This document shows positions 24,415 through 35,532 of a stretch of DNA of 64,000 bases, piece by piece. Every line of letters starts with the position of its first letter. Positions within the stretch are counted from its first letter, which is position 1. Made by a program: the position numbers and the translations under genes. This DNA is from Gnetum montanum (Eukaryota > Streptophyta > Gnetopsida > Gnetales > Gnetaceae): assembly GCA_015680685.1 (NCBI GenBank), contig MNCI01017937.1, forward strand, positions 295,836-359,835, read 5' to 3'. The notes under the pieces are model-generated. The model had not been told where the DNA came from. It did not search any database and was given only the letters and a program-made list of their open reading frames with translations.

Positions 24415-24526
24415 GGTGTTAATTATCTAGATTGGTTATATTATACATGATTGTTATAAAGGTATTAATGATCTATCTCTTAGAAAACATTAATATTTTA
24501 AATGATACACATTATTAGACAAAACC

Positions 24527-26330
24527 ATGTCTTCTTCACACATGACCCATAATCCATTATATGATGAGAAAACTTGTAGTAGAAATGATAGGATATATAC
24601 TAAAGAAAATTAGAGTGAACAACCTCAAACAAATGTTTCCTCTGCTCATTTAAACCCTTACTACACCCAAAGACTACATTCAACTAGTGCAAATAATCCT
24701 AGAGGAGATGGAGAAAGTCCCAAAATAAAGAGGGTCTTAAGTCCTAGGACCTCTTCTAAACTTAGAAAAGATAAATCAAGAGATCATGAAAAGAACTATA
24801 GAAGCCATGGCAATTCTTCTAGCTCATCATCTTCCTCTTCCTCTTCCTCTTCAACATCTAGTTCTAATGAAGATGAACATAGGTATAGAGATAGAGCTCC
24901 ACTATGGGGTCAAGATAAAGATAGAAATCAAACCCAAGGGAAAAATCAAAGACATCATAATGAGCATAGAAAAAATTATCATAATCAAACAAATAGAAAT
25001 AGAAATTTTTATCACAACATGTCTAATGACAATGAACTCTTATTGGCCACCAATAGTCTGATGCAAATCACAGAAGTAATTAAGATACCTCATAGGCATC
25101 ACAAGGAAAGTCACCTACCTAGGCTTGATATTAATAATATCCCTAAGTTCATGGGAGGCTATGATTTTGATCCAAAACATCATCTATAAGCCTTCCATGA
25201 TGCATGTGCCTTATACAACATTGAACATGGGTGGCAAAAGCTTAAGCTATTTTCTAGGACACTAATCAATGAAGCTAAAAGTTGGTATAGATTCTTGGAA
25301 CCAAGTTCCATTTACCAGTGGTTCACAATGCTGGAACTTTTCAATGAAAAATGAAAAATCTATGCAAGAGTGTCCAACCTAAGAAAAGAAATCCAAGAGT
25401 GGAAGCAAGAAAATCGTGAACCCTTGGAAGTGGCATTGGAAAGATACTATTTGCTACTCCATAGATGCCCAGGCCATGGTTTCTTTAAGGAAAGATAACT
25501 TTTTCACATCATATATGGGCTTCATAATGAAACAAGGGATACCCTTGGGCTGTATACTCCAGGTCAATTATATGAGCTACAAACCCATAAAATCAAAGAG
25601 TTAATCAAGTATGTGGCAAAATAAGAAGGAGAGCTATGTAGACGAGAGAATGTAGAGAAAAATAATTGGGATCCAACTCTGCAAAAGAAAAGTGTCCATA
25701 TTTATGATGAGGAAAAAGAGATAGCTCTCAATGAGATGATTTTACAACCAACCTTGTCAATATAAAATTTTATCATTGATCTTAAAGAAAAGCTTGGCAA
25801 GATGTTGAAAGTGATGAATGAGAAAGTTAGAAATCATAGAGGAGAGAGTAGCACAAAATGAATCAAGTGATCACAAAAAGGGAAGAATAAAGAACCAAGA
25901 AACAACTAGGAACACTTTTCAACAAGAAGGAGAAATGGTTGTAGAAGAAGAGGCTATAGACTCAACCACTAAAGAGGATGGTGGATGTGACATTTGCCTA
26001 TATGACCATCCAAAGGGCCATTGCCTAGTCTTATTGCATCTACAAGAGTATTGGGCTAGTGCATTAAATCCAAAGTTTGTACAGAAGTACATGCCCAAGA
26101 GATTTCCAATTCCATGTAGTAATTTTAGACAACCCCAAAACCAACTATACTATCCTGGGGGGACTTGTTACTAGCCTCAACACTAGTATTAATCACAATG
26201 GCAACAACCACAGTCATGGGGAAGGCCACCACCAAACTATCCCTATCCTTCCTACCAACCGAACCCACACAAATATTATGTTCAACACCATGTTTCACTA
26301 GCTAGTTCTACTTACTCTACCTCAAATAAC
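24527..26330 (+). pseudogene. gag of gypsy copy 2
   Basis: From the ATG at 24527 one frame runs with only a few stops (TAG early, TAA in the core). It contains a poly-serine tract near codons 103-117, an acidic-basic linker, the gag core (about 25130-25600: P-K-F-M-G-G-Y-D-F-D, E-A-K-S-W-Y-R-F-L-E-P, M-L-E-L-F-N-E-K, P-L-E-V-A-L-E-R-Y-Y) and a zinc-knuckle-like C-D-I-C-L-Y-D-H-P-K-G-H-C near 25987-26025, followed by a Pro/Gln/His/Tyr-rich tail. It is the best preserved gag here, but interrupted, and lacks part of the N-terminal segment seen in copies 1 and 3. Confidence 0.87.
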
Positions 26331-26995
26331 TACTACCACTCTCTTGAATATCATTATCCTGCAACATCTTATACAAGATCACCACCTCACACCTCTCACC
26401 TTGCATCATATCCCCAATATTCTCATACTTACCTCCACCATATGTCACCTTCAACAACATAGGAAGGTTTAGAATCACAACATCAACAATAGAATGCCAC
26501 TTGTGCTATTAACATACACGTAAATAATAACACTAGTAGATCTTAACCAAAGACTTAGAAACATCCCTTTTGGAGGAAAGGTTGTAGGTTGAAACAAAAC
26601 ACTCATGGACCTACTACATCACTTGAAATAGCACAAGACCAATTTGATGTAACTACCTTCCTAACAAAAATTATGTATCCTAATCATACGCAAAAGCCAA
26701 TAACCATCACCACTCCAACACAAGACATAAATGATAAACCTATCATTGTGGAGATATAGAATAATCCATGCATCATAATAATGATAAAGCATGTAGTTGT
26801 GGGTCAGAAGTTCAAAATATTAACACACCCCTATATCGACCCACCATAAAGTTCAAGAGCAAGTGTGTGAACAAAAGCCAATCTACATAGTAGCCACTAA
26901 ACCAAAAGACACCTACTAGCTTGAAAATGAGAATATAAAACTATCTCAAAGATGCATGGAAGTAACTAATTTGCTTATCAGTTCTGGAATTTTTT
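26331..26995 (+). pseudogene. gag tail and protease start, truncated
   Basis: Decayed coding sequence joining gag to protease. It ends with T-N-L-L-I-S-S-G-I (about 26965-26990), matching the start of the protease active site L-L-D-S-G-S-G-I of copy 1 with the catalytic Asp gone. The sequence then becomes the T-rich 3' noncoding region, so this is the deletion junction that removed pol. Confidence 0.6.
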
Positions 26996-29064
26996 TATTC
27001 TTCATATGTTTTCCATTTTTTGATATTTTTCTTTTCTTTATATTTTTCTCTTTTCTTAAGTCATTCTCTTTATGTTTTATGAATGTCTTTTATGTTTTTA
27101 TTAATAAAATTGCCAAGTCATGATGCAAAAGTTAATGCTATGTGTTAGGTTTTTTGTGCTATGCTATCAAGATGATTGGGTAAGTAATTATGTAAAGTAG
27201 TGAGACCACCTCATCCATCCCTCTAGTTCTTTGAATAAAAGGTCATTTTCATGGAAATAATTTGGTTCTTCTTTTATAAAACTAAAATTAATCAATGATC
27301 ATTATACCTTAAAGAAAGAAGAAATGACTAAGTGGGAATGGCAAAGGATGTGAACTCAAGGGGACTTGTTGGGATTTCTTCTTGACTTCTTTCATGTGGT
27401 TTATGACTCCTCTTGAAATGTATCATCACTCCCCCATTGACCAATAAAAAGGAAGCTCTGTCTTTGCATGGTGTCATTTCCATCCAAAAAAAACACTCAA
27501 AAAAAACAACAACAACAAAAAGAAACAAAAAAAATAATGGGAATTCAAAGCACACTCCTTAGACACAATAATGGGCTACAAGCACTGGTTATGGGGCTAG
27601 AAAGACATGCTACCCATGCATGAAGGTGCCTCTCTAACTAAGGCCCTTTCTTCCTTCTTCTCTTTTCTTCTCTTTTTGAAGTCATGATTGTTCTTTGTGG
27701 TGGTTATGGACTCATGATGGTCAGCAAGAAGGAACACATCAAGGCGAGGTCATTGTTCATGGTATGAACTTGGTTTAAACTTAGATGGATAGGTATGTTG
27801 ATTTTTTTAATCATACTTGTCACAAGAACCTGTTGTGGACATGGTCAAGTACCTTACATCCCAATCTTTGCAATTCCTTCTCATTCCATTATTCACCTCA
27901 CTGCTACATGCGATTATGAGCCTTTTGGTTTTGTGTAGTCTAGTGCATCCTAACCACAGTAGTTGTGTGTTATTTGGAACAAAGGCATGGTCTACATTTA
28001 ACTTCTCGAGTTCCCATAGACATTTATAGAAGTGGTTATGCAAGGACATTATGGCAAGCGCCAGCTTTGGGGAGGACCCACTTGCATAACTTTTGTTGAT
28101 CATGGCTTTGATCTAACCTTTACATCTTCCAGAACATCCATGATGGTTTCTCTAAATTTTTGCATGATTTTGGGACTACTTCTCATCTATTTCATTAATT
28201 TTTCCTACTTTTCTATTACCATATCCATTAGTATTCCTTGGACATCTTTTGAATTATACCTTTGGTTTTAATTATTTAAAAACCTATGTGCTTCTAGAGT
28301 TATACTTATTAGTCATGGGGGCTAGGGATGCCTACTTTAAAATTTTTAAAATTTTTCTAACATCCTATCTTCGAATAGCATGGTAACTAATAGTTGTTGA
28401 ACAAAATAATGTAAAAAACTTAATAACTGTAGTTATCTCATAGCCTTGGACAATGTATGTTGTAATCACCTTGTGCTTAAATGAAAACTAAGGGATCTAA
28501 AAAGGGTTAACTATTAGGGAAAATTTACCACAACTAATGTTCATCCTTTGATGACTACAGGTGATGCTAAAAGAAACATCCAAGGAAGAAGGTCTTTTGC
28601 CAGGCACAAAAACAAAGCCAAGAGAGGGACAATAGAGGAATAATAGAGGATATGACCATGAACATATCATAGCACATGCAAGATAGTAGCTCAAGCTTCG
28701 CATGTTTGTTAGATTCATGGGGCAATGAGAAGAAATTTCGGTTCACCCTTCAAGAATGTTCTGCATAACTAGAGAAGCACCAACATAAAAATCAAGGTTA
28801 AAAGTTCATTGTTGCTAGCATTAATAAGAAGAATCATCTTCAACAGATTTTTAAGGACCTCTACAAATTTTGTAATCTTCAATGTTTGTCTAGCCTTTTT
28901 CTGAATCTGTCATTTTGTATGCATCCACTTGAATAAAATTCTATAATGCAGTACTCAAAGTCAATCAATAGTTTGCATATCAGTCAATAATCTCATGTCT
29001 TCCCAATATTTTATAAGGAACTTGTTTCTCATTTTGTTTAACTTGAGGATAATTTTTCATTTAG
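26996..29064 (+). other. 3' noncoding region of gypsy copy 2
   Basis: Collinear with the 3' noncoding regions of copies 1 and 3, including the block near 27460-27640 (CTTTGCATGGTGT, ATGGGCTACAAGCACTGGTT, CTAGAAAGACATGCTACCC) and an internal TAGTCATGGGGG near 28310. No open frame is conserved with the other copies. Confidence 0.75.
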
Positions 29065-29075
29065 TCATGGGGGTA
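29065..29075 (+). promoter_or_regulatory. polypurine tract of gypsy copy 2
   Basis: TCATGGGGGTA immediately before the 3' LTR. Confidence 0.68.
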
Positions 29076-29984
29076 TGATGAGTCATGATTTGCCTATCCT
29101 TGACATTGGAGCCTTGACATCTAATGAATCATTGTTTTTTGTTTGCTCCAACGTTGGGTACATGATGTTAGGGTCTTGCTGCAATGTCAGGTATGCAACG
29201 TCAGGTATCTAATGTCGAGGGGTATACATTGGCCCATAAATATAGTGCTTGGGCTCCCTGTTTGAGTAAGTTTTCCATCATTTCTTCATAGTTTTGTTAA
29301 TAGAGTAGCTAAATTCTTGTAGTCTTATTTTGTAATCTTAGAGAATAGTCAATGAGTGCCCACAAAGTGGATCTAAGTTAGTTGTATGAAGTCTTATTCA
29401 ATTGGCAATGTACCTAGACATATTCCATGAACAACAATAACATCAAGATTGATTCTTATTCATTGCAACACTTTGACTTAGGTTATATTTACTTTCCATG
29501 CAATTTACTTTTCATGTACTTAGTTAGTATTTACATTTTCATGCATGTTAATTAATTAAGCACATAAGTACTATCATTTCGAGCATGCAAATGACTCTTG
29601 ATAATCCTAGCAATGCTTAACATTTGGTAACCCAACAATGTTATATGTGTTCAAGATGTGCATAGAAAGTGGGATCGGGTATTTATGTTAAGGTAGTTGA
29701 TCATTAATTAGCAATTAGATTAGTTAAATTGATTATAAATAGAGTTTCAACCTATTGTTAATCATAGAACAATAAAATATAAAATAATAAAAATCATATG
29801 TCTTACTTTGGACTAAACCATATGTGATAAAACTACTACTAGTCCAAGTAGAAAGACAACGAACTATGATCAAGGCATAGCGATCTAGATGCCACAACTA
29901 GTCCCATCCACAGAATTCAACCGAATCGTGTGTAAACGCTTGTGATTCATATGGTTGGGCATAGGGGTACCACACCGCTCATCA
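29076..29984 (+). repeat. gypsy copy 2, 3' LTR
   Basis: TGATGAGTCATGATTTGCC to CCGCTCATCA, followed by target-site copy ATCCC. Collinear with 23472-24394. Confidence 0.93.
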
Positions 29985-29989
29985 ATCCC

Positions 29990-31199
29990 CAAACGTGTAT
30001 ATGTCACAAGATCAATTTTCAACCTTTCCTTAATTCAAATGGTGTCTTTGAGATAGCCTTGGTTGGAACTCAATTTAATATATACATAGTCATCTTGAGA
30101 GCTTTAATCAACAAGGACTTAGGAAGCTTGGAGCTGCTAAGCATACTCCGCATCATGTCCAATAATGTTCAATTTCTTCTTTCTACCACACCATTCTAGT
30201 TTGGAGAACCAAGCATAGTGTACTAGGCAACAATCCCATGCTCTTAAAGAAACTTAGCAAATCGATCAAGCACTTGTCCATGATCAGTAAATCTACCATA
30301 GTATTCACCACCTCTATCAGACCTCACTATCTTTATTTACTTATTGCATTGTTTCTCTACTTCAACCTTAAACACCTTAAAGGCATCTAAAGCTTCATTC
30401 TTGTTATGAAGTAGGTAGAGATACATATATCATGAGTAGTCATCAATAAAAGTAATGAAATACCTTTGATCATACACATCCATATTTGGATTACAAATAT
30501 TTGTATGTATGATCTCTAATATATATGAACTCCTCTTAGCATCTTTCTTTGACATGTTGATTTGCTTTTCCTTTATAAAATCCATACAAGTATTAAGATC
30601 AGTAAAATCTAGGGTACTAAGTACTCCATCATTTACTAATCTCTTTATTCTCTCAATAGAGATATGTCCTAACTATGATGCCATAGCATAGAGGATTCTT
30701 CATTCATAACACATCTCTTAACACTAGCACTATCATGAACATGCATAGAAGTATAAGAAGTTTCATTTTGTAAACTAATTTTGAAAAGACCATCTGTTAA
30801 TGTACCATTTTCAATAAGTTTAGATCTATAATATAAACTGAATATAGTGTCTAAAAAAATAAAGGAAAATCCTAATGATACAAGCCTTGAAAAAGAAATT
30901 AAATTCCTCGAAAAATTTGGAATATAAAATGTCTTTTCCAACTCTAAAACAAAACCACTACTTAAAACTAATTTGCATGTTCCAACTGCTTTCACATGTG
31001 AGTGCATCTTGTTGCCTGAATAAATGCACAACTCACTTTTCATTGGCTTCCTTAGGTTTTGCACCCATTGCAAGGAATTAGTAACATGGATTATAGAACC
31101 AAAGTCAATCCACCATGTGTTATGGCCAACATCAACCATATTTGATTCAAAACAAAGTGAGAATTCAGGAATGTCACATTTAAAATCAAAGTAGTTCAT
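29990..31199 (-). pseudogene. copia protease, GAG-pre-integrase and integrase
   Basis: An open stretch of 176 codons (30669-31199) holds the protease with W-W-I-D-F-G-S-I-I-H-V-T-N-S (usual WWIDSGAT, so the catalytic D-S-G is D-F-G), R-N-L-I-S-F-S-R-L, and the start of GAG-pre-integrase (M-L-W-H-H-S). The integrase core continues to the left with a D-R-G-G-E-Y motif near 30320-30340 and L-G-S-P-N-x-N-G-V-V-E-R-R-N near 30180-30225, where a Gln codon has become TAG. It is non-functional. The C-terminal part lies beyond the gypsy copy 2 insertion. Confidence 0.88.
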
Positions 31200-32825
31200 A
31201 GGTTGTATTACTACATAAATTAAAACATGCTTATGTCACTAAATTTGAGGTTAAAAAACTATATGACATGTTCACCAATGTAAATCATGCATAAAATATG
31301 AATCAAATGACATAAAAATTGCCTATGGGCTAAATTTTTAATTCAAACACATTCATATATCTTTATGATGAAAGTATTAAATTATATGCATTTTTTTAAT
31401 CCCTATGGTTAAATTAAGAAAAATAATTTAATACATTATCATAATCAATTATATTAAATATAATAAAAATTCCTATGGGATAAAATCTATTATGTTATAT
31501 ATAATTAGTCACAATTTAATGTTTATTTACCATATGTAATCAAAAGCTCTTAATATATAATTTTGCACAATTAAAGATGCTATGGCTACTCTCTAATTAT
31601 ACAAAATTATATAGATCACTAGTTATAATTTTTATGCAAAAAAATGATGCATATATCAATATGTTACTTCATAAATATATACAAAAATATGCGTAAAACA
31701 AATTACAAAATTCTAACATTCCTTTAAAAATATGGTAAAAACATAATTTTATTTAATAAGCAACTTTATTTTCATACTAGTTCTCATAAATTTCTCCATC
31801 ATTATCATTTCCTATTGAAGAAATATAGGAATCTTGGTAGCACTTACAACCAAAAACATTAATAACATCATAACAATCATCACCACAAAAATCGCCATGA
31901 AATTTCAATATTCATTTGTGCCCTAATTTTAATAAAAGAAGTAATGACACAATAAATGACGAGTGGTTAAAACGCCAAGTTTCGAATTGCTATATTGAAA
32001 ATCTTGGCAATGCCAAAATACTTTAAGATAAAACCTCAGGCAGAGAACATAAATGAAATACCATACTGGAAGCCCCATCACTATCATTTCAAACTCATCC
32101 GAACCTTTAGAGACATTAGATTGTAAAAAAAAAAATTCTACCAATCACATACAAATCTAATGTTCAACTCCTTTATTTACTCCTAAAAGACTCAAGTAGA
32201 CATCATTCTTCAAGGGTTTTTAGCAAAATCAAAGTAGTTTCTACAAGATTTGAGATCGACAAATACATATGCACACAATACCCAAAACCCTTACCACTCA
32301 TTACACCATCTTCTAATCTCCATCTCTAAAAAGCCTAATAACAACAAAACCCTCCATGAACAAACATAGAAATGCAATGCATTTACCAAACAGACACAGT
32401 TGCAACATGGTTATGTATGAAGTTCATATAAACCTAAAACATTTGCAATTTTGGTTCCCCTTGTGCCCTTGCTCAAATTAAGCCATTTCCTTGAAAATGT
32501 AAAAGACTAATGATATTCTTATCCAGACCGTAAAACCATATCGTATAAAACTGATGATATTCTTATGTATAACGAGGAAAGAGAAATGGGTGCTTAGGCA
32601 TGGATATTATGCACAACCATGCATATGAAAATGGATTAAACTTGACAAAATGACTTTAGACGGTTTCAAGGATGAAATGGTGAAACAATTGCAATCTAGA
32701 ATCACATCAATGAAAAGAAAGTCCCAACGAATAAATTGTACTTGTTCCAATCAGTTATTGTCTTTGCATGAAGTCAACAAACACACATAAAGTTCTAAGC
32801 ATCAAGACATGACTTCGATTCCAAA
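31200..32825 (-). pseudogene. decayed copia gag and leader region
   Basis: By position this is gag between the 5' LTR and protease, but I find no convincing gag motif; a 71-codon frame at 31929-32144 is the only piece of length. Positions 31200-31760 are extremely AT-rich with three CCTATGGG-type words spaced 70-80 bp, perhaps a small insertion. Near 32815-32825 the minus strand reads like a degraded initiator-Met PBS next to the LTR. Confidence 0.4.
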
Positions 32826-33546
32826 TGTAAGAAAAAACTTTAGCACAATAATTGAATTGCACAAAGAATCAAAGATGCAGAAATAAATCAAAACTGACCT
32901 CCATTGATGTCTTTACATGAACTTGTTATGGTGAGTGTTCTAATTCTTTTATCACACTAACGCTCAACAACAATGATGTATGCTAACTTTGTAATAAAGA
33001 CCAAAACTGTAACACTATTGTAATTTCTTTTTTTGCCTTTGTTCTTCAATCAAGAACATTTTATAAAATAGAAAAATGTCAATTACCAAACTTTTGGTTT
33101 AAATGGCAAATATAAAACCACTCATGGTAATGGTTACAAACTATTGATTTTCGGTAACAATCATTTTTATGGAATTGTTACAATGGCAAATATGAGACCA
33201 CTCTTGTGGTAATATGAAACTATTACAAACCTATGTTTTTTTGTAATTGTTACATTTATGAAATGTTACAAATCATTATTGAAATGTTACAAACCTTTGG
33301 TTTTCTTCAAACCTAACCCTTACAAATCACTTATAAAACTATTACAAATCCTTAGTTTCCCATAAGGGTCACATGGAACCTTTACAAACCGTTGGTTTCC
33401 CATACCAGTCACATGGAACCATGACAAATGGTCAAACCGTTACAAACACTTGATTTTCCCATTCCGGTCACATGGAACATGGAACCGTTACAAATGGTCG
33501 ATTTTACATAAACTATTACATTTTTCTCTGCGATAAAACCAGAACA
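32826..33546 (-). repeat. copia 5' LTR with expanded internal repeats
   Basis: Homologous to 11051-11522 from the ACAATAATTGAATTGCAC block onward. The part equivalent to U3 (33127-33530) carries many more copies of the GTTACAAACC...GGTCACATGGAACC unit than the left LTR. The exact right end is uncertain; an AGAACACAGGTT word recurs at 33540 and 33593. Confidence 0.65.
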
Positions 33547-33917
33547 CAGGTTATTGTAGGATATATACTTATGCTCAGATGTACAGCAATCGCAGAACAC
33601 AGGTTTTTGTACAACTTATCTCACTGCTAACTTATCTCACTCCTTATCCAAAGCTATCTCAAACGTTGGCGACCACTGCGCAAAAAATGTCCCTTAAAAG
33701 GACGCAAAGTTTGATGCTACAATTTTGTACAGGTTTTAAAAACCTATGAAGCCATACTTACATCACTCCGGTTAAGTAACAAGGTGGAATTTAATTAATG
33801 AACAAAAAAATCAGTAAAAAAATGCATTAGTAATAAAATATTAAAACCAGGAGCAAACCACATCTTCAGTTGTTAGACAGTTGGCAGCGTGAACATGAAC
33901 TTTAATGTCAATTCAAC
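33547..33917. other. intergenic between copia LTR and candidate gene
   Basis: No coding frame or repeat recognised. It may contain the end of the 3' UTR of the gene to the right. Confidence 0.45.
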
Positions 33918-33923
33918 TTTATT
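33918..33923 (-). terminator. candidate poly(A) signal
   Basis: AATAAA on the minus strand about 330 nt downstream of the stop codon of the 34254-34829 ORF, within T-rich sequence typical of a plant 3' UTR. Confidence 0.4.
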
Positions 33924-34253
33924 GGAGGACTCTTTCCAAATTCCTGAAAAAAAATATTCTGAAATTCTGTAAAATACATTAAGATTCAAGATTCCAAACA
34001 TTGCCCGGATTTCTCCTAAAGGGCCCCAAAACAAAGAGTCAGCGCTGAACTTGCGAACAAAACGTTAAAAAGTCCACATTAATTTCAGTACCAAAGGATT
34101 GCAATCAACAAAACAAATGCTGTTTGCATTGCGAAAAACAAATCAAATGAAACCAAAACATATTATCTCATCGTGTGCAGCCTATGTCACCTAGGGTTTT
34201 CGCAACTCAATTCCCAAAACAATGGAGGAGAAATTCAAATTCAGTACAGAGAT

Positions 34254-34829
34254 TTACATTGAGCGCTTTCGCTTACGGCTTCCAAACCCTGCAACTTCAC
34301 CTCCATACTGCGAAGCAGCAGCAAAAGAAGAAGCAGAGGAAGGTCCTTCAACTCGAATACTGTTCCGCAAGAAGGAGACTGTTACTCTTTCAGTTGGAAT
34401 TTGGAACTCGCTTTTCCTGAACGCGCAATAGAGCCAATCCTTCATCACACTTCCATCCGAAGCTATAGCCGGCAACAGGAAAAGATCATAATCGCCATTT
34501 TCGCAAACGGCCGCGAAAAACGAACGCTCCGTTTCTCTCTCGGATCCTTCGTTGGCATCTTGCACCAGGTTGCGGAGGATTGCAGCCCAGTTTTGAGCCT
34601 CGGCGGAGCTTCGAGGGCAGGCACGCAAGAAAAATCCAGGAAGATCACGAATCTCTGTAACTAAGTTGACAGGCCAGGTATCTTTGATATTGATGAGGGA
34701 GGAATTAGGCGCAAAAGAAGGAGCAGGAGAGAAAGAATCGGTAATGGAGAAACAGGGGCATGCTAGGGTTTGGCGGGTTTTGCCATAGATTTGCAGCAGA
34801 AAATGATTACGCCGTTTCTGGTTTTCCAT
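34254..34829 (-). CDS. uncharacterised 191-residue protein, possible single-copy host gene
   Basis: An uninterrupted frame of 191 codons, the only one here outside transposons with gene-like composition. The ATG has good context (AGACATGGA) and is preceded on its strand by a CT-rich leader (34888-34908), common in plant 5' UTRs. The protein is mixed in composition with no signal peptide, membrane segment or repeat. Its middle has F-F-L-R-A-C-P-R-S-S-A-E-A-Q-N-W, followed by a hydrophobic D-Y-D-L-F-L-L-P-A segment and D-W-L-Y-C-A-F-R-K. It ends with a basic R-K-R-K-R tail that could be a nuclear localisation signal. I do not recognise the family. An exon could end near the stop, because GTAAAT follows closely. 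The opposite strand has a shorter 69-codon frame (34222-34431) with an excellent start context and an upstream TAGGGTTTT box, so orientation is not fully settled. Confidence 0.5.
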   Translation of the reverse strand: MENQKRRNHFLLQIYGKTRQTLACPCFSITDSFSPAPSFAPNSSLINIKDTWPVNLVTEIRDLPGFFLRACPRSSAEAQNWAAILRNLVQDANEGSERETERSFFAAVCENGDYDLFLLPAIASDGSVMKDWLYCAFRKSEFQIPTERVTVSFLRNSIRVEGPSSASSFAAASQYGGEVAGFGSRKRKRSM

Positions 34830-34887
34830 GTCTGTTTTTGTTTTTCTGGGACACGATAGTTTTAAACTGTTTCAGCGGTGAGACTTT

Positions 34888-34908
34888 GAGAGAGAGACAA
34901 AGAGAGAG
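34888..34908 (-). promoter_or_regulatory. CT-rich leader of the candidate gene
   Basis: On the minus strand CTCTCTCTTTGTCTCTCTCTC lies about 60 nt upstream of the start codon; such pyrimidine tracts are frequent at plant transcription starts and 5' UTRs. No clear TATA box was found. Confidence 0.35.
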
Positions 34909-35532
34909 CGTTAAGGTGTGACACGGTTAATCAGGCTATCAACGTTTTAGCGCAAAGGCAGCGGTAAATGCAGAATCTCCGCAAAAACACAAACATTAAC
35001 TTTGGCGGAACACAAAGATTGGAAAGACTATGACCCTGACTGGCTCATCGACTGGGTGCCTGTCATTTGAACCGTGGTCTTGCATGCTTTTTAATTATTG
35101 AAAATCAAAAACATTTTTTTTTAAATAAAGGGCTCCCAAAAGAATTCAACGATTGGAGATTTACCCCCATCCTTCACCACCTCACACCCATGTGATGAAT
35201 ATGGCACTTTCATACAATTACATGTAAGATATAGTTTATTAGATCATTTGTTTTGTGCTTTGAATTAAAATCTTTATTCTAAGAAGTACACCAAGACTTG
35301 ATATAGTGGCAAAACCTATTACAATGATTGAGGAGTTGTACAAAAGCTAAAGTGGGATAGGGAGCTTATAAGCCAAAATTTTCAATATATTAGTTCAACA
35401 AAGGCCATGAAAATTACATTGCATTGAAGCATCCAAATGTAAATAGTGACTAATCAAATTATAAATTCAATCAAAACAATGATGCATGGTTGTAGACATC
35501 TCATACAAATTATCAAACATTTCTCAAGAAAT
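34909..35532. other. intergenic, presumably promoter side of the candidate gene
   Basis: Less AT-rich up to about 35080, then ordinary AT-rich sequence. Nothing recognised. Confidence 0.4.

Larger units (their letters stand above)
23472..29984 (+). mobile_element. Athila-like gypsy element, copy 2, gag-only derivative inserted in copia integrase
   Basis: Two LTRs, tRNA-Asp-type PBS, gag, the 3' noncoding region and polypurine tract, total 6.5 kb, with a perfect target-site duplication ATCCC (23467-23471 and 29985-29989). The whole of RT, RNase H and integrase is absent: coding sequence stops at the protease active site near 26985 and continues directly with the 3' noncoding region. It is a deletion derivative that could have moved only with enzymes supplied in trans, or that lost pol after insertion. 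Confidence 0.92.
11051..33546 (-). mobile_element. degenerate Ty1/copia retrotransposon, split by two gypsy insertions
   Basis: Minus-strand element with order, right to left: 5' LTR (32826-33546), decayed gag, protease and GAG-pre-integrase, integrase, reverse transcriptase, RNase H, polypurine tract, 3' LTR (11051-11522). Removing the two inserted gypsy elements leaves about 6.4 kb, normal for copia. At both insertion points one target-site copy joins the flanks and the copia reading frame continues across (RNase H at 12300/21897, integrase at 23471/29990). The order protease-integrase-RT-RNase H is diagnostic of Ty1/copia. The frame has several stops, so it is inactive. The left flank (AAAAT) and right flank do not show a clear target-site duplication, so the outer right boundary is uncertain by some tens of bases. 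Confidence 0.85.

Noticed and set aside
34222-34431. 69-codon plus-strand ORF with an excellent start context and upstream TAGGGTTTT
   Set aside because: It overlaps the longer 191-codon minus frame, which has better supporting UTR signals; kept only as an alternative in that entry.
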